Below are positions 23,220 through 34,498 of a DNA stretch of 64,000 nt, piece by piece. This DNA comes from Ctenosaura bakeri (taxonomy: Eukaryota > Chordata > Lepidosauria > Squamata > Iguanidae). The position numbers and the translations under genes are program-made. Location: NCBI GenBank assembly GCA_948474755.1, contig CAOLHI010001429.1:496001-560000 (forward strand), written 5' to 3'. The notes below the pieces were generated by a model that saw only the letters and a program-made list of their open reading frames with translations, was not told the DNA's origin and ran no database searches. Every line of letters starts with the position of its first letter. Positions within the stretch are counted from its first letter, which is position 1.

Positions 23220-24156
23220 TTGACAGGTTTGAGGAGTGCAACACTCTCAAGACTCTAAGAAATTCACCCTCGCTGTGTATCCACTCTGAACTTCTGCCAG
23301 GTACCTTGTAATTGTCAGAATCTAATGGTTGTTCAGCCTTTTGGAGATGGACAGAGCCAGAAAGGAAATGATTCTGCGTCCTCTTGATCTAATGCCTTCG
23401 ACGATGGAAAGTATGTTTCTGAAAGGCAGACTACCATTCCTAAGCCATCTAGCTGAAAGAGACCTGTTGAAGTCATAATATCTGGTTTGCCTTTTGACAA
23501 CTCTAACTGCTTTTAGAAACAAACCTTCCCGCATCCTGAATATAGGCAATGATGCTCAGGTTCTGTCTCCTTCTTTGATGTCCAGGAACCGAGGGTCTTA
23601 GATCATGGAATTTACCTCTAGAACAGCCATCACTGAGATGTGTGCAACTGACGTGTGTCAAGATGTGTGCAATTCCAGCATTGTTGGATAACAATGTTAT
23701 ACCTTCCCAGATTCCCAACATTGACCCTTTCTGTGCCTTACAATTTAGGAGGCCAACAAATAAATGTATACATGATTTTGAGACTATATCCAGACTGCTA
23801 ACTCACTCAGCACAGACACAATTAGCTGAGCTCATAACTGTTGCCTATTTAAAAGGCTTACACTGAATTAGACCTGTTTGCTGGATAGGAACTATACTAA
23901 TGCTGCAATATTCATACTGTTTTCTAATTGCTGCATTAACCTTTCATTCACTTCCCTGGCATAATTTCAAACAAAGTGCTTCTCCTCAATGCAATGCAGC
24001 AGACAACAAATTGTATTGAACAGGCTTAATTTTTAAAATGAACAAGGCAGTGGGTCAAGGTTGCCCTCCTCATATCTTTGTGCTGGTTTTTCAATCTCTT
24101 TTTTATGCAGCATCTGTCAACAGCCTTACTCCATCTTGTTATCATTTGACTTAGTG

Positions 24157-24182
24157 TGTTGTTGTTGTTGTTGTTGTTGTTG
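24157..24182. repeat. (GTT)n microsatellite
   Basis: About eight GTT units. No SINE body is recognised next to it, so it is not clearly a SINE tail. Confidence 0.85.
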
Positions 24183-24391
24183 TCATTGTCAAATCTCACT
24201 CTGGATGTCTTCTGGTTGCCCCTAGTTCTCTCATCCCCAGCTGCCCTTATTTCTTGCTTTCTTGACAGTATCATGCCAGAATCTAAAGGGAGTGGATGCA
24301 TGTCTCTGGACCATCAACTTTCCCTTTCCCTTACTGGTACTGACAGTGTCATAACTCACCCTGTAGAATCCAAGGAATCAGATGCATAGGA

Positions 24392-25028
24392 GTCATAGAA
24401 CCATAAAATCATAGAATCACAGAGTTGGAAGAGACCCCAGGGGCCATCCAGTCCAACCTCCTGCCATGCAGGAACACACATCAAAGCATTCCCAACAGAT
24501 GGCCATTCAGCTTCTGTTTAAAAACCTCCAAAGAAGGAGACTCCACCACACTCCAAGGCAGCATATTCCATTGCTGGACAGCTCTGACCATCAGGACGTT
24601 CTTCTTGAGGTTCAGGTGGAATCTCCTTTCCTGCAGCTTGAATCCATTGCTCCTTGTCTTAATCTCTGGACCAGCGGAAAACAAGCCACTCCCTCCTCGA
24701 CATGACATCCCTTCAAATATTTAAACATGGCTATCATGTCCCCTCTTAACCTTCTCTTCTGCACACTAAACATACCCAGCTCCCTAAGCTGTTCCTGATA
24801 GAGCATGGCTTCCAGACCCTTCACTATCTTGCTTGCCCTCCTTAGGACATGCCCCCGCTTGTTGATATCCTTCTTGAACTGAGGTGCCCAGAACTGGACA
24901 CAGTATTCCAGATGAGGTCTAACCAATGCAGAATAGAGTGGCACCATGACCTCCCTTGATCTAGACATCATACTTCTATTGATGCAACCAAGAATTGTGT
25001 TGGCTTTCTTGGCTGCTATATCACGCTG
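24392..25028 (-). mobile_element. CR1 LINE, 3' part with end of ORF2
   Basis: On the minus strand the frame reads '[20 protein letters not shown]', the well-known C-terminal motif of CR1 ORF2, then '[20 protein letters not shown]'. The 3' UTR follows and ends in the tail seen on the plus strand as 'aaaatcatagaatcacagag'. The 119-codon frame at 24612-24971 is this remnant. It is 5'-truncated just after the reverse-transcriptase domain. Same subfamily and orientation as 11309-11812. Confidence 0.95.
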
Positions 25029-26010
25029 TCAGACTTTGAATGGCCTCTGGCTTCAGATAATGACTACCTCCCCAATCTGAGCAGCTAGTTGCAGATGTAG
25101 CTGATGGAGATCTTCAAGAAAATGGGCCCCCACCTCAGTCAAAATCAGGGGATACCAAAGAGATGCCCCCATCCTTTGTAGCATGGCAACAGGAATGGCA
25201 GAAGCACCAAAGGAAGCAATGCCTGTTGCAATGGCTTAAATGAGAAGCGCTGACATATTGTATCTCAAAGTCAGGCAGGCATAAATCTCCTAGCAGCTGC
25301 TAAGGGCTCTTATACTTTGCAACTGTTTTGTTGTATCAGGCTTTCTGTACTCTTTATGCTCATGGATTCTTTATGCTCGTCTTGGATTCTTGATGTCTGG
25401 ATTGGTTTATGTTTTATGTCTCTGTTTTTCCCTTTTGGGAAAGGCCATGGTTATCATATTTGTTGGCTTATTGTAATAAATTCTGGAATATCTGAAGTCT
25501 TTCCATACTACACCTCCCTTCAACTTTGGTAGTGGCCCTGTGTATGACCTGTCCTGGTTTGTCTCACTTGTAATGGCTACCCTTATTATAATCTGCCTTC
25601 CTTGGCACTTGGTGCATTGAGGGGCAGAACAGAGAGTACACTATACCCAGATATGTGAAACAAAATAGTCCTTCATGCCCATACATACATGTCCAGCGTC
25701 AGCAGTTTTGGTGAAGATACAATAATTAGAATTTTTTAAAAAATCCCATATTAAAAACAGATCTGCTCCTATCCTTCCTTCCCTACTACATTTTTACCTC
25801 TCAAGCTAGCTGGTACTACGGAATCTTGGTAATCAGAAAATCCACATTAAATACTCACCTTGCTTAAACCTAATATGTTGTGAAAAACAAAAAAGACAAG
25901 GGGGAAGTGACACGGGCAAATTATATGGTAGCAAACTTAAAATGATGGGGAAGGAAGGAAAACAATAGTCTTACTCAAATTCATCAGGAAGCAATGCATA
26001 TGAGAGATAA
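25029..26010. other. Unannotated sequence
   Basis: No recognised gene or repeat. The 71-codon frame at 25317-25532 has no domain. Confidence 0.4.
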
Positions 26011-26145
26011 AGACAATTTCAGCACAAGACTGCTATACCGCTATGATTCCACTCGCAACATCCTATGGAATCCTGGAGTTTGCAGTTTAGGGAGGGTCCA
26101 GCCTCCCTAATCGTAGCGCTATAACAATCTCGTGCAGAAATAGTC
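26011..26145. mobile_element. Palindromic MITE, short form
   Basis: Left end 'agacaatttcagcacaagac', right end 'ctcgtgcagaaatagtc'. It keeps one copy of the inner module 'catcctatggaatcctggag'; the second module is largely lost, as in 40134-40254. Confidence 0.8.
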
Positions 26146-27222
26146 AAAGACTGCTCCATTGCTAGAGGATGATGCTATCTCTTAGGTCCTTTGTTCAATT
26201 TGTTGCTCTTCTAATAAGTTCTGTGGTGACTACCTCTACAACGGAAGCATCTTTCATCCAAAGACACTTACGTCTAACCCATTGCTCAACACATATGTCC
26301 ACATTGTATTGAGACAGCTGTTAACTGAACCTAGTGGCTCAAAACTCTCAGCTTGTAACTTCTGGTCCCAAGATAGTATAATATATGATTGATCCTGGCC
26401 ACTACTGGTAAAGGACCTGTGTAGACCAGTAAATGCTTCACTACAGCTCTGATCCATAAAGGAGATCTGAAGACAAGTCCATGGTAGGAAATGCTACTGG
26501 GGTCAGTGGTGATGCAGGACAGCTGATTTCCAAATCTGTTTAGAAGTCAGGCAAATCAGAATTTCCCCTTCTGAATTCTAGTGTTAAATTTTCTTTTGCT
26601 CTTCTCTGAGTAGTCTTATCTTTACTTCTATTTTTCTGATTATTTTATGCTTGGATTTTATTGTTAGCACACAGTGCTATATATGGTAGTAACTGACAGT
26701 ACTGTTATCCAGTACATGTTAGTATCCAAGCAGTGATTTTTAAAGTTTCTCCTTTCATGGGACATTTTCCACATTATTTGCCTGCCAATACCTGATCATT
26801 GCTGTTGATTCTAAGGTGAAAAAGCAGTTTGTCCAGGACACAATTGAGTTATACTCAATAAGAAATGGTGTCTGGACATGTTTAAACATCATACCAAAAA
26901 AAGAAAAAGAAAGAAAGAAAAAAAGTCAGCTGCTGTGAAATGTTTTTGCCTTTTCAAGAGTACAAAAGAAATAGTAGCATGAGCAAAAGTTGTAAGACGT
27001 GTGTGAAGAAATGTTGGGAATTTTGGGGGAAAAAATTCTTTACACAAAACAATCTATTTTTTGCAAGAAAGCTTTGCAAATTTCTGCAGGTCATGAACTG
27101 CAAATCTTCTTTTTCTCCTTCTTATAATCTGTACCAAATGGAGAGAAAGCTTTGATATGTTTTGTTCTTCTGTGCAGCTCCTTGGAGCCACTTAGAAACC
27201 TAATGTAATGTAGAATGTATCT
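26146..27222. other. Unannotated sequence
   Basis: No gene seen. A polypurine run with AAAG units lies at 26892-26923. Confidence 0.4.
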
Positions 27223-27391
27223 TTAAAGAAAAACACAGTCTAAATGTCTGAATAATTTTTTTTCAACTTTCACATGACCAAAGAACCCACACAGATTCTT
27301 CTCCAAGCCACTGAGATTTAATTGCCTATAACAAATAACAAAACTATTAAGACTTCCAACTTTTGCTAGTGTCCTATATAACTTAGACATA

Positions 27392-27848
27392 GGCCTTTTC
27401 CGCACAAGGCGAGGGAATAGCCCCGTGCCGGTACTCACCGGACCCGTGTGCTCCACCCGCAGGTCCAGGCTGGTCCAGAGCAGTCCGTGGCTGCTGCTCT
27501 GCACTGCTCTGGGGATGAAAATGACGGCTTCTCGTTGGTGGAGTCTCTCCACCAACCGATGAAGCTTGCCAGCCTAAAGCCCGCCCCCAGCAGATCTGCA
27601 GGCTCATACTGGTGCGAGCCTGCAAATCTGCACTGGAGCGCGGCCACAGAGTGGCGCACTCTGTGCTTTTGAAAGACCTGTTTTAAGCGGTCTTTCAAAA
27701 GCATGCTGAACGACCACTTTGGGTTGTTCCGGAGCGGGCTGAGTTCCAGAACTACACAAAGTACTCCAGACCCAGTCTGCTCCCAGGTGCAGTCGTCTTC
27801 CCTGGAGGATGCTCTGCACCATTTTAAAAGCCACGAGTGGAAAAGGCC
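27392..27848. mobile_element. GC-rich TIR element with internal hairpins
   Basis: Ends are 'ggccttttccgcac' and 'gagtggaaaaggcc'. The interior is far more GC- and CpG-rich than the flanks. It holds two perfect hairpins: 'ttggtggag' / 'ctccaccaa' (27535-27555) and 'gcttttgaaagacc' / 'ggtctttcaaaagc' (27665-27702). It has no transposase. It is inserted in the LINE above, since LINE-like sequence continues on both sides. Opposing frames of 74 to 134 codons here are GC-rich artefacts. Confidence 0.75.
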
Positions 27849-28497
27849 ATACTTTCGCTAAAGCCACTAAGAAATTTGCAACTCTTCTATTGATACAAGA
27901 ATCTTTATTAAAAAGCAAAAATGCTATTTTTTGGCTGATGTACCAATTATTTTTAATAGTTAGCAATCCAGCAAGGTATTTTCCTTTGATTCTCTGTGAC
28001 AAAGACAACTAAGCAAAGAGCGAGGGAGGTCATCAGCTTCATCTAGACTACAAAGAAAGTAACGTAAATGGTAACAGAGCATTGCTAATAGGCCATCCAA
28101 GACTGTGGAGGGCTTTAGCTGGAATATGGCTAACATTAGCTCCCTTCTTAAGCAAAATTTTGCTATTTTAATTAGGTAGTCCTCTGGGCCTAAAAAATGT
28201 TTGAGTAAATTATACCAATGGGAGATTTTGAGTGAACTGAGAGAAGCAAGGTTTTTTTTGGTAAGAACATGTCACTAACATGTAACTTTCTTTGCTAATA
28301 AATTATCTTTCTGGGAAATATAAATTTCTGAAAAGTCAAATTTATGAAGAAGAAACGTGATATTTTGCCAGGATTTTTCTTTGGAGGAGCTAAGAGTGAG
28401 TTGTTCCAGAAAACATAATGTTGCTGGACATTTTTCTGACATTCCTTTCAGTTTTAACCAGAAATTAAAATAGATAGACAGATCTCTATGAGCCAAG

Positions 28498-28613
28498 GCT
28501 GAGAGTGTATGATGTGCCCAGAGTCACCCCAGTGGGTTTCCATTGGTGAGCAGGGAATCAAACCCTGATCTCCAGGGTTGTAGTCTGATACTCAAACCAC
28601 TACACGATGCTGT
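28498..28613 (-). mobile_element. Sauria-type SINE, 5' half
   Basis: The plus strand shows the complement of the head: 'gagtcaccccagtgggtttc', 'gagcagggaatcaaaccctg' (B box on the minus strand) and 'ctcaaaccactacacgatgc'. The BovB-like 3' tail is absent. It lies within the minus-strand LINE. Confidence 0.85.
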
Positions 28614-29607
28614 CTCTCTCATTTGATGTGCAATATCATTAATAAAAAGAAGTTAAAGAAGAAGAATGCCATTATGCAATCTTGTTTTACCTCTCGGTCT
28701 GGTGGAATAGATTCCATGAGAAATCCCAGTGAAGACAATCTCACCTTCAGGGAAGTGTCAGGATAATATGATCTGACAAGGAACAGGAGGCAATAATCAG
28801 TTTGTTATCAGATGACTTGAGCCACAAAAGCTCATAGTCAATAGTATCAAAAGCAGCTTTCAGATCCACAATTGCTGCATAAAGATGGCCTTTCCATGTT
28901 ATGAGCATTTATATACTAGAGAGTCTAGCAGAAAGCAATTATCCAAGGTAGAATATCCACTCCTGAATCCTGCCTGTTCTTCGAGTATTATTTTCTGTAG
29001 ACCTGTTCTCTAGCTTGTCTAAGAGTTTCCAAGCCCATATTTTTGCCACTATGTCTATGTCTATCAGACTAATTGGCCTGTAATTTGACGGAAAAGATCT
29101 GTCACCTTTTTATGTACAGGTATAATTATATTTTGATTCCAGCCCACCAGGACGTTTCTTGTTGAGTGTTTATAGTAAAAAATTTGGCATAGTAATGGTA
29201 TCCACCAACTTACATTATCCTTAAGAACTTCTCTGGATACTCCACCTTCTCCCGGGGCTTTGGCCGTAGGTAGAAGTAATATTATGCTTGTTATTTCAAC
29301 TTCAGGTTTTGGTGGTCAAGGATCTAAGTGGTTTAGCTCAAGGTGAAAGTTTGGGCCTTTTATGTTGGCATTATGATTATTAAAGATGGATTAATAATTG
29401 CACCACACATGTTATGATACATTTGGGGTCAGGTTGATTCTGCTGAACTTCATGTCAGAATTGACCATGTGCCAGAATTTCTCTGTTATTTTTAAATTCC
29501 ATTGCCTGGACTAAATCTGACCAAATTAGATTTTGAAAAGCACAATTTTCCCCTTCAGAAGTATTTTGTATTTTTTTTTAGCTTTCAGAATTCCATTGAG
29601 AATTTGT

Positions 29608-29621
29608 GGGGGGGGGGGGGG
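29608..29621. repeat. Poly-G tract
   Basis: An uninterrupted run of about 13 G, unusual in an otherwise AT-rich stretch. Confidence 0.9.
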
Positions 29622-30480
29622 TAAATTTATTTTTAGTTTTCTTATCAGTTGATTAATGGACTTCTTTTTTATGGTGGTACTTCTTGTCAAACCAAGACTG
29701 GTCCTTCCATGGTACCGATTTCTTGCTTACTGGGATCTCAATAGTAGATTCAATTATTTCAGTTAAAGATCTAAAGATGTCCAAGTTGTGAGATGGCTTG
29801 TGAGTTAAGCACAAAATCTGATCCCTTCATTGCTTACTGGGGTTAAAGGTCAGGAATGATTTGAACAGTGTGCTCATCCCATTGAAGTCTCCTAAAGCTG
29901 CTGATTGCAAACAGAGGATTATTTTGATTTAGCTGAAGGCTGTCAAGAGTCCATTTTAAACAAGCACACATAGGCTGATAGTCACCATCTTCAAAGAGTA
30001 CTCCCATAAAATTAGCTATTCTGTCTCGGTGGGATACAGAGACACAGTCATAATCTATAACACTGGAACCTTTTGAAGAAGAATAGGTGAAGTTTACATC
30101 ACCTGGCCATTTCCCATTGATAACGTTATAGTTGATTTTATACAAGAACTTCATCAGAGAGATACCGTTCACATTAATAAGAGAATCCTAGATCTTCTTG
30201 CGGGGGGGCGTAATTATCATTTGCTTCTATTCCAGCCACAGCAATCAAGTGCTGAATGCAGTTACCCATTCTTGTGTTAAAGTCCTCAAGTATAATTATG
30301 GTATCATGAAAGAAAGACTCTTCTAGTGTTTTTACTGAAGTGGAGAGGGAGTCTCAAAGGGAAGCCTCATAATTCTTGTAGTTTCTTGGGGAAATATATA
30401 CGTTAGCTACAATTGTGATTACATTATTGTCTGCTACAATTTTAAAGACAAGGACTGGAAGTGTCCTATGACGTACAGGA

Positions 30481-31024
30481 TAGCTTCATGTTCAGGCTTA
30501 GAGGGTTTCAAAAACATTATTCAAGAACATTAAAGAAAACAGCTGCACAGCTTGACAACTGCCAAGACTAAAGAACTATCTTATAAGCTGTAACATTTCA
30601 AATTAATGTGTGCTAGTATTCTGTTTGACAGCTAATTAGAACAACTCTTTTCCCAGACTCTTATTCTGCCTGCCAACTGCATGACCCTGCAGCTTCATTT
30701 GTTCATCCTTATCAGGGGTCATTATAATAACATTCCCTCATTCCCAGCACACTGTTTCTCACCCAATCCCATCATCCTCCTACAACACAATCAAGCCTAT
30801 TTTCAAACATCGAAGCATTATATGGCAGGGAAAGCAAAGCTTATCTGACATTGTGCCCCACCAGCTTCTCTCTCTATCCTGGCTTGTTTGGGTACGTGTC
30901 ATGAAACTTGGAAACCACGTGAGGGGCTCTAACATGTTAGGCATCCACCTGTTCTTGTTCATTAGCAGGCAAGTATTTCCAATTAACAAATTATAGGAGT
31001 TGCCCCTTGTGCCATCATGAATCG
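30481..31024. other. Unannotated sequence, possible conserved patch
   Basis: No gene seen. At 30590-30740 there is non-repetitive sequence with 'tttgacagctaattagaaca', a TGACAG next to a TAATTA-type core. It is a weak candidate for a regulatory element. Confidence 0.35.
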
Positions 31025-31108
31025 AAAATTTCGGAAGTTTCAAAATGCTGGTCCTGCCCTAACATGACTAATGGGGCAGGACCAGCAGTTTGAAACTTCT
31101 GAAATTTT
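31025..31108 (+). other. 84-nt near-perfect hairpin (pre-miRNA-sized)
   Basis: The left arm 31025-31060 and right arm 31073-31108 are each 36 nt and pair over their whole length around a 12-nt loop ('aacatgactaat'). As RNA from the plus strand there are 33 Watson-Crick pairs, two G-U pairs and one A-G mismatch. The arm core is 'gctggtcctgccc'. On the minus strand the two wobble pairs would become C-A mismatches, so a plus-strand transcript folds better. It could be a microRNA-like precursor, a tiny fold-back element or a young inverted duplication. No promoter evidence is available. Confidence 0.7.
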
Positions 31109-31289
31109 GGTGAAGAAGAGGCTGGCTGGGCAGGGAACTACTTATCTGGCACAGCTGCTGGCTTGAGAAGGCTGAAATAAGACACAAAATGGATTTATCT
31201 GTAAAATGCAGGCAACTCTAGTTCAGCAGTCACATATTTCACTAGGCATACAATGCAAAACAGCCCTATGTATTCAGGATCCAATTCTT

Positions 31290-32642
31290 AGAAGGCTGGA
31301 GGCATTTTAAAAACTTTGTGGATAAATACTCCATGCCCCCTGGCTTAAAGTTCCAATTCTGAACTCTTTTCTGATCGGTGTATCTCTTGTCAGTGTCCTT
31401 TCCATCATCCAAAGTTGAGACTGTGGCCAACTATGCATCTTTAGCCTTTTACATCCACTCAGCCACAAGGCATGTGTCAGTCTGAATTATATCAAGAGAG
31501 GGCAAATGTTTCAATGTCTGCCCATCCACAGTTTTGAAAGGGGTATGTCTGGTACTTTGATGGACAGCATTCTTGTATCCCATTTTTAGCAAGGGGGAAC
31601 AGAGCTTCTCAATCCTTCTGTTGATAGTTCACATGACATTGTAGGTAAGGTTCCAAAAATTTGTTGACTCTTTCAATTTGTCTGTCCATTTCTGGATGGT
31701 GATCTGTGCTCATTGCTTGTTCTGCCCCCAACAATCTTAAGAACACTTTCCAAAGCCGGGAAGTAACTTGAGTGCCCCAATCAGATGATTATGCTTGGAA
31801 CCCTGTTCAATCAATATATGTGCTGGAGAAATAACTTTGCCAACTGTCCTGCTGTAGGGATGGATTTATAAGACACAAAATGTGCCTATTTAGAAAATAA
31901 GTCAGTAACCACACAAAAGGCCATCTTTTGATTGCTCTCGGGGATCAATTATGAAATCCACGCTGATGTGTTCCCCATGGGTACAGAGGGATAAGCAGTG
32001 GCTGTAACAACCCCCTTGGCCTGCTGCCTACTTGCTTTTTTTTTTTTCTTCACATACTTTCCATGTCCAATCTTAAGTCCTGGCCCCCAATAGTCCCTTC
32101 TCACAAGTTGCAACATTTTGACAAATGCAAAATGCCCAGTCAACTTCACATCGTGGCAGTGTTGCAAAACCTTTCTTCTCAAAGTATCAGAGACATATTT
32201 TTTTTTCTCCTTTACACCACACTCCTTTTCTGTTAGTGTATTCCATTTAATGTTCTTTGGCCCAGCCATTCTCCTCATTGCCTTACATGGGCTTTCTAGC
32301 AAGGTTTCTGGGACCACTTTTGCTTGTCTTCCTCCTTGTGCTTGGCTGTGGGTTATAACAGCTAGCCCTAACTGTTGAAGGGTGAACACAGTGTCAATCA
32401 TCTCATTTTTTCTGGCTGTCATGCCAAGACAAACAAGACAAGGCATCAGCTAAAAATGTCTTTTTTCCCAACAAGCACTTTAGAGTGAATTTAATTTTAT
32501 AGGAAAACTTTGCCCACTGGACTTGTTTTTGGCTCAAACTGCTGCTTGCCACCTGTCTGGTGTCATCTTGTCTCAGGCATTTTGTCTCCTGCTGTCTCTT
32601 TCTACCCCAGCACAAAGTTTCCTGATGGAGCTGTTTAACCAA
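31290..32642 (-). mobile_element. Ty3/Gypsy pol relic (RNase H end and integrase)
   Basis: On the minus strand, 32642-32403 keeps the end of the RNase H domain ('FLADALSCL' with 'LLGKKT' before it). The next frame, 32446-31949 (165 codons), keeps the histidine pair of the integrase zinc-binding region ('HCHDVKLTGHF') and 'RRDYWGPG'. The expected cysteine pair after it is missing: a homopolymer A-run encodes KKKKK instead. Farther on, pieces of the catalytic core ('VVTDLFSK', 'AGQLAK') and of the region after it ('ERVNKFLE') appear in other frames with stops. There is no gag, no LTR and no reverse-transcriptase domain. It is non-functional. Whether it belongs to the same family as the solo LTRs nearby cannot be told from this window. 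Confidence 0.85.
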
Positions 32643-33553
32643 TTTGACCTTCCTCTTACCATCTCCATTTCGCCAGCTATCTGAGGCTGGCTAGTAAGTC
32701 TTGCATCAGAGTTCACTGCAAGATCTCTGGTTTCAATCCCTCTTGGAAATACTGCATCTTAATAGCCTCAGACCAGTTGAGTTCCCCATTTCAGAAAGGC
32801 AAAGATTGCCAGCCCCCTACTTATCTACCTTTATGTTCCAAATGAGTGGCAGGAGAAAACCAAACCTGGGGATTGTCAGCTCATCAATTTCCTTTTCTGT
32901 GATCCATGTCTATGGTATAGAAATAATATCATAATACAGCAATGTCTCAAAAAACTCCTGGTGTGGTTTCCAGTGTGCTATATTCTAGGACAAAATTGCA
33001 AGGTTGGTTTGATTTTGGGAGGAGAGAGTTAGTCAATGAGACTGGTGTGTTCCTGAGTCACGAAAAGCAGAGGCATAATTGTCTGAGATCTTGACCTCAG
33101 AGTAAATGACAGGTAGATGTGTCTTATCATTGACTGTTTTGTCACAATGAACAAAACTGGGAGGGCTGACATTGTGATGCCCTTATTTTCTGTAGAATTT
33201 TGCATAAAATAAGGGTTGGCTCTTGTTCAAGACATAAATCTGTTTGAATGGGAATTTTTTTAAAATCTTTGTTTCAGTATCAAGTTTTAAAGAGAGTTGA
33301 GCTCAAAATTGTAATTAAATTTCTTTTCAGAATATTTTCTTTAGAAAAATGATTTGGGTTGTCCAAAAATGTAAGTTTATAATTTAAGATCCTCTCTTGG
33401 GATTACAATTGTATTTAGCTAAAAAAAGAGGTTTTGCCACTAGAGGACCTGCTTAGGAATGCTCTCCAAAGTCAGGGGATTTTTAGTCCTTTACTCTCTC
33501 TATTTTTTCCCCATGGAAGATGGGTTAGTTTGGCTCCTATTTGCCAAAGGAGA
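32643..33553. other. Unannotated sequence
   Basis: No recognised gene or repeat between the Gypsy relic and the SINE. Confidence 0.4.
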
Positions 33554-33757
33554 TGTTGTTGTTGCTGCTGCTGTTGTTGGATGCCTTTAGATCATTTCTA
33601 ACTTATGGCAGCCTTAAGGCAAACCTATCACAGGATTTCCTGGGGCCGAGAGTGTAATACATCCAAGGTCATCATGTGGGTTTCTATAGCCGGGCAGGGA
33701 ATCGAACCCTTGACTCCATGGTCGTAGTCTGGCACTCAGACCACTACACCACGTTGG
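33554..33757 (-). mobile_element. Sauria-type SINE, full length
   Basis: The plus strand starts with the complement of the tail ('tgttgttgttgctgctgctg', 'catttctaacttatggcagc'). It passes 'gggcagggaatcgaaccctt' (B box complement) and ends with the head complement 'cagaccactacaccacgttg'. Well preserved. Confidence 0.9.
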
Positions 33758-34498
33758 ATGCACAATAGGGAAAAAGGCAATTTTTTTATTACTAATTTTT
33801 TAATGTGTAAAATATTTTTCATCCATAATAGAGCCAAAATTAATATAATGTATAACACATTAAAACAAATACAATAATAAAGCAGTGATAATATTACAAA
33901 ATGAAAGGCATAAACCTGTTTAATCAGCCAACAAACAATAAGAGCAATCAAATTTTAAAATTAAAATGTAAACTGTCTAGTCCAAAAAGAATGTTTTTAC
34001 TTGGCAAGAACAAGAAAGCAAGTTGAGTACCAATCAAGATCCCCTTGGGAAGGCATTCCAAAGTTAGGGTGCCACCACCAAGAAAGACTTCTCTATTGTT
34101 TGGACAGATGGTTGAAACAACACACTGCAAAGTCACCGCAATATCACTTTCTTCCACTACTGGAATGTGGCACCATGCACAGTATGTGAGCCTTAATTAG
34201 ACCTAATTGTTAGTAACTGGAAAGCTCCTTCTGCCCCTCCTGCTTTCTGAATTTCCTTCTTTCCTTGAGGCATGTGCTATTAAAAGAAGGATTTCTGTGG
34301 GACTGTCCTAAAGATTGCAAAGTATTCAGATGATACACAGATGTAATTACTAAAATGATCACCATTATTAGGTAGGGTGGAAGTGGGGGCTAGGGAGGAG
34401 AAAATGAGCTGCAGTCAGGTTGGGGTGGCCTCCACTAAGTACAAAGAGTGGAAAGCATGCTAGGAAGATGGTATGCTGAGTCAATGGTAAGGCAATTA
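33758..34498. other. AT-rich stretch with a LINE-tail-like segment
   Basis: AT-rich at 33775-33960. The stretch 'gggaaggcattccaaagtta' / 'gggtgccaccaccaagaaag' (34049-34088) resembles the 3' region of a common lizard LINE, probably read on the plus strand, but I cannot name the family. Confidence 0.35.

Larger units (their letters stand above)
22942..24391. other. Mostly unique sequence holding a possible exon
   Basis: Few repeats apart from a (GTT)n run at 24157-24182. The possible terminal exon 23109-23219 lies here. The small reading frames at 23322-23866 and 24026-24389 overlap on both strands and show no recognisable domain. Confidence 0.4.
27223..30480 (-). mobile_element. Decayed APE-type non-LTR retrotransposon, interrupted
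   Basis: Read from 30480 down to 27223, the minus strand keeps the order of a LINE. An endonuclease part comes first ('EDFNTRMGN' encoded near 30260-30300, then 'GSSVIDYDCVS' near 30035-30070 within the 109-codon frame 29843-30172). Then come reverse-transcriptase pieces in shifting frames ('KAPGE' near 29250-29266, 'EEQAGFRSGYSTLDNC' near 28930-28985, a GVRQGC-like stretch near 28685). A C-terminal region follows ('FWLKLKGMSEKCPATLC' near 28435-28475). Stops and frameshifts are frequent, and the YADD region is not seen. It is broken by a GC-rich TIR element (27392-27848) and a minus-strand SINE (28498-28613). The GDFN-like endonuclease motif argues against the R2/R4 group; the clade (L2, RTEX or other) is not resolved. 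Confidence 0.75.

Noticed and set aside
27383..28008. Several overlapping frames on both strands, up to 134 codons
   Set aside because: They fall on the GC-rich TIR element, where stops are rare by composition; frames open on both strands at once are not gene evidence.
31949..32446. A host gene with a 165-codon open frame
   Set aside because: The frame matches Ty3/Gypsy integrase remains and continues in shifted frames as decayed pol.
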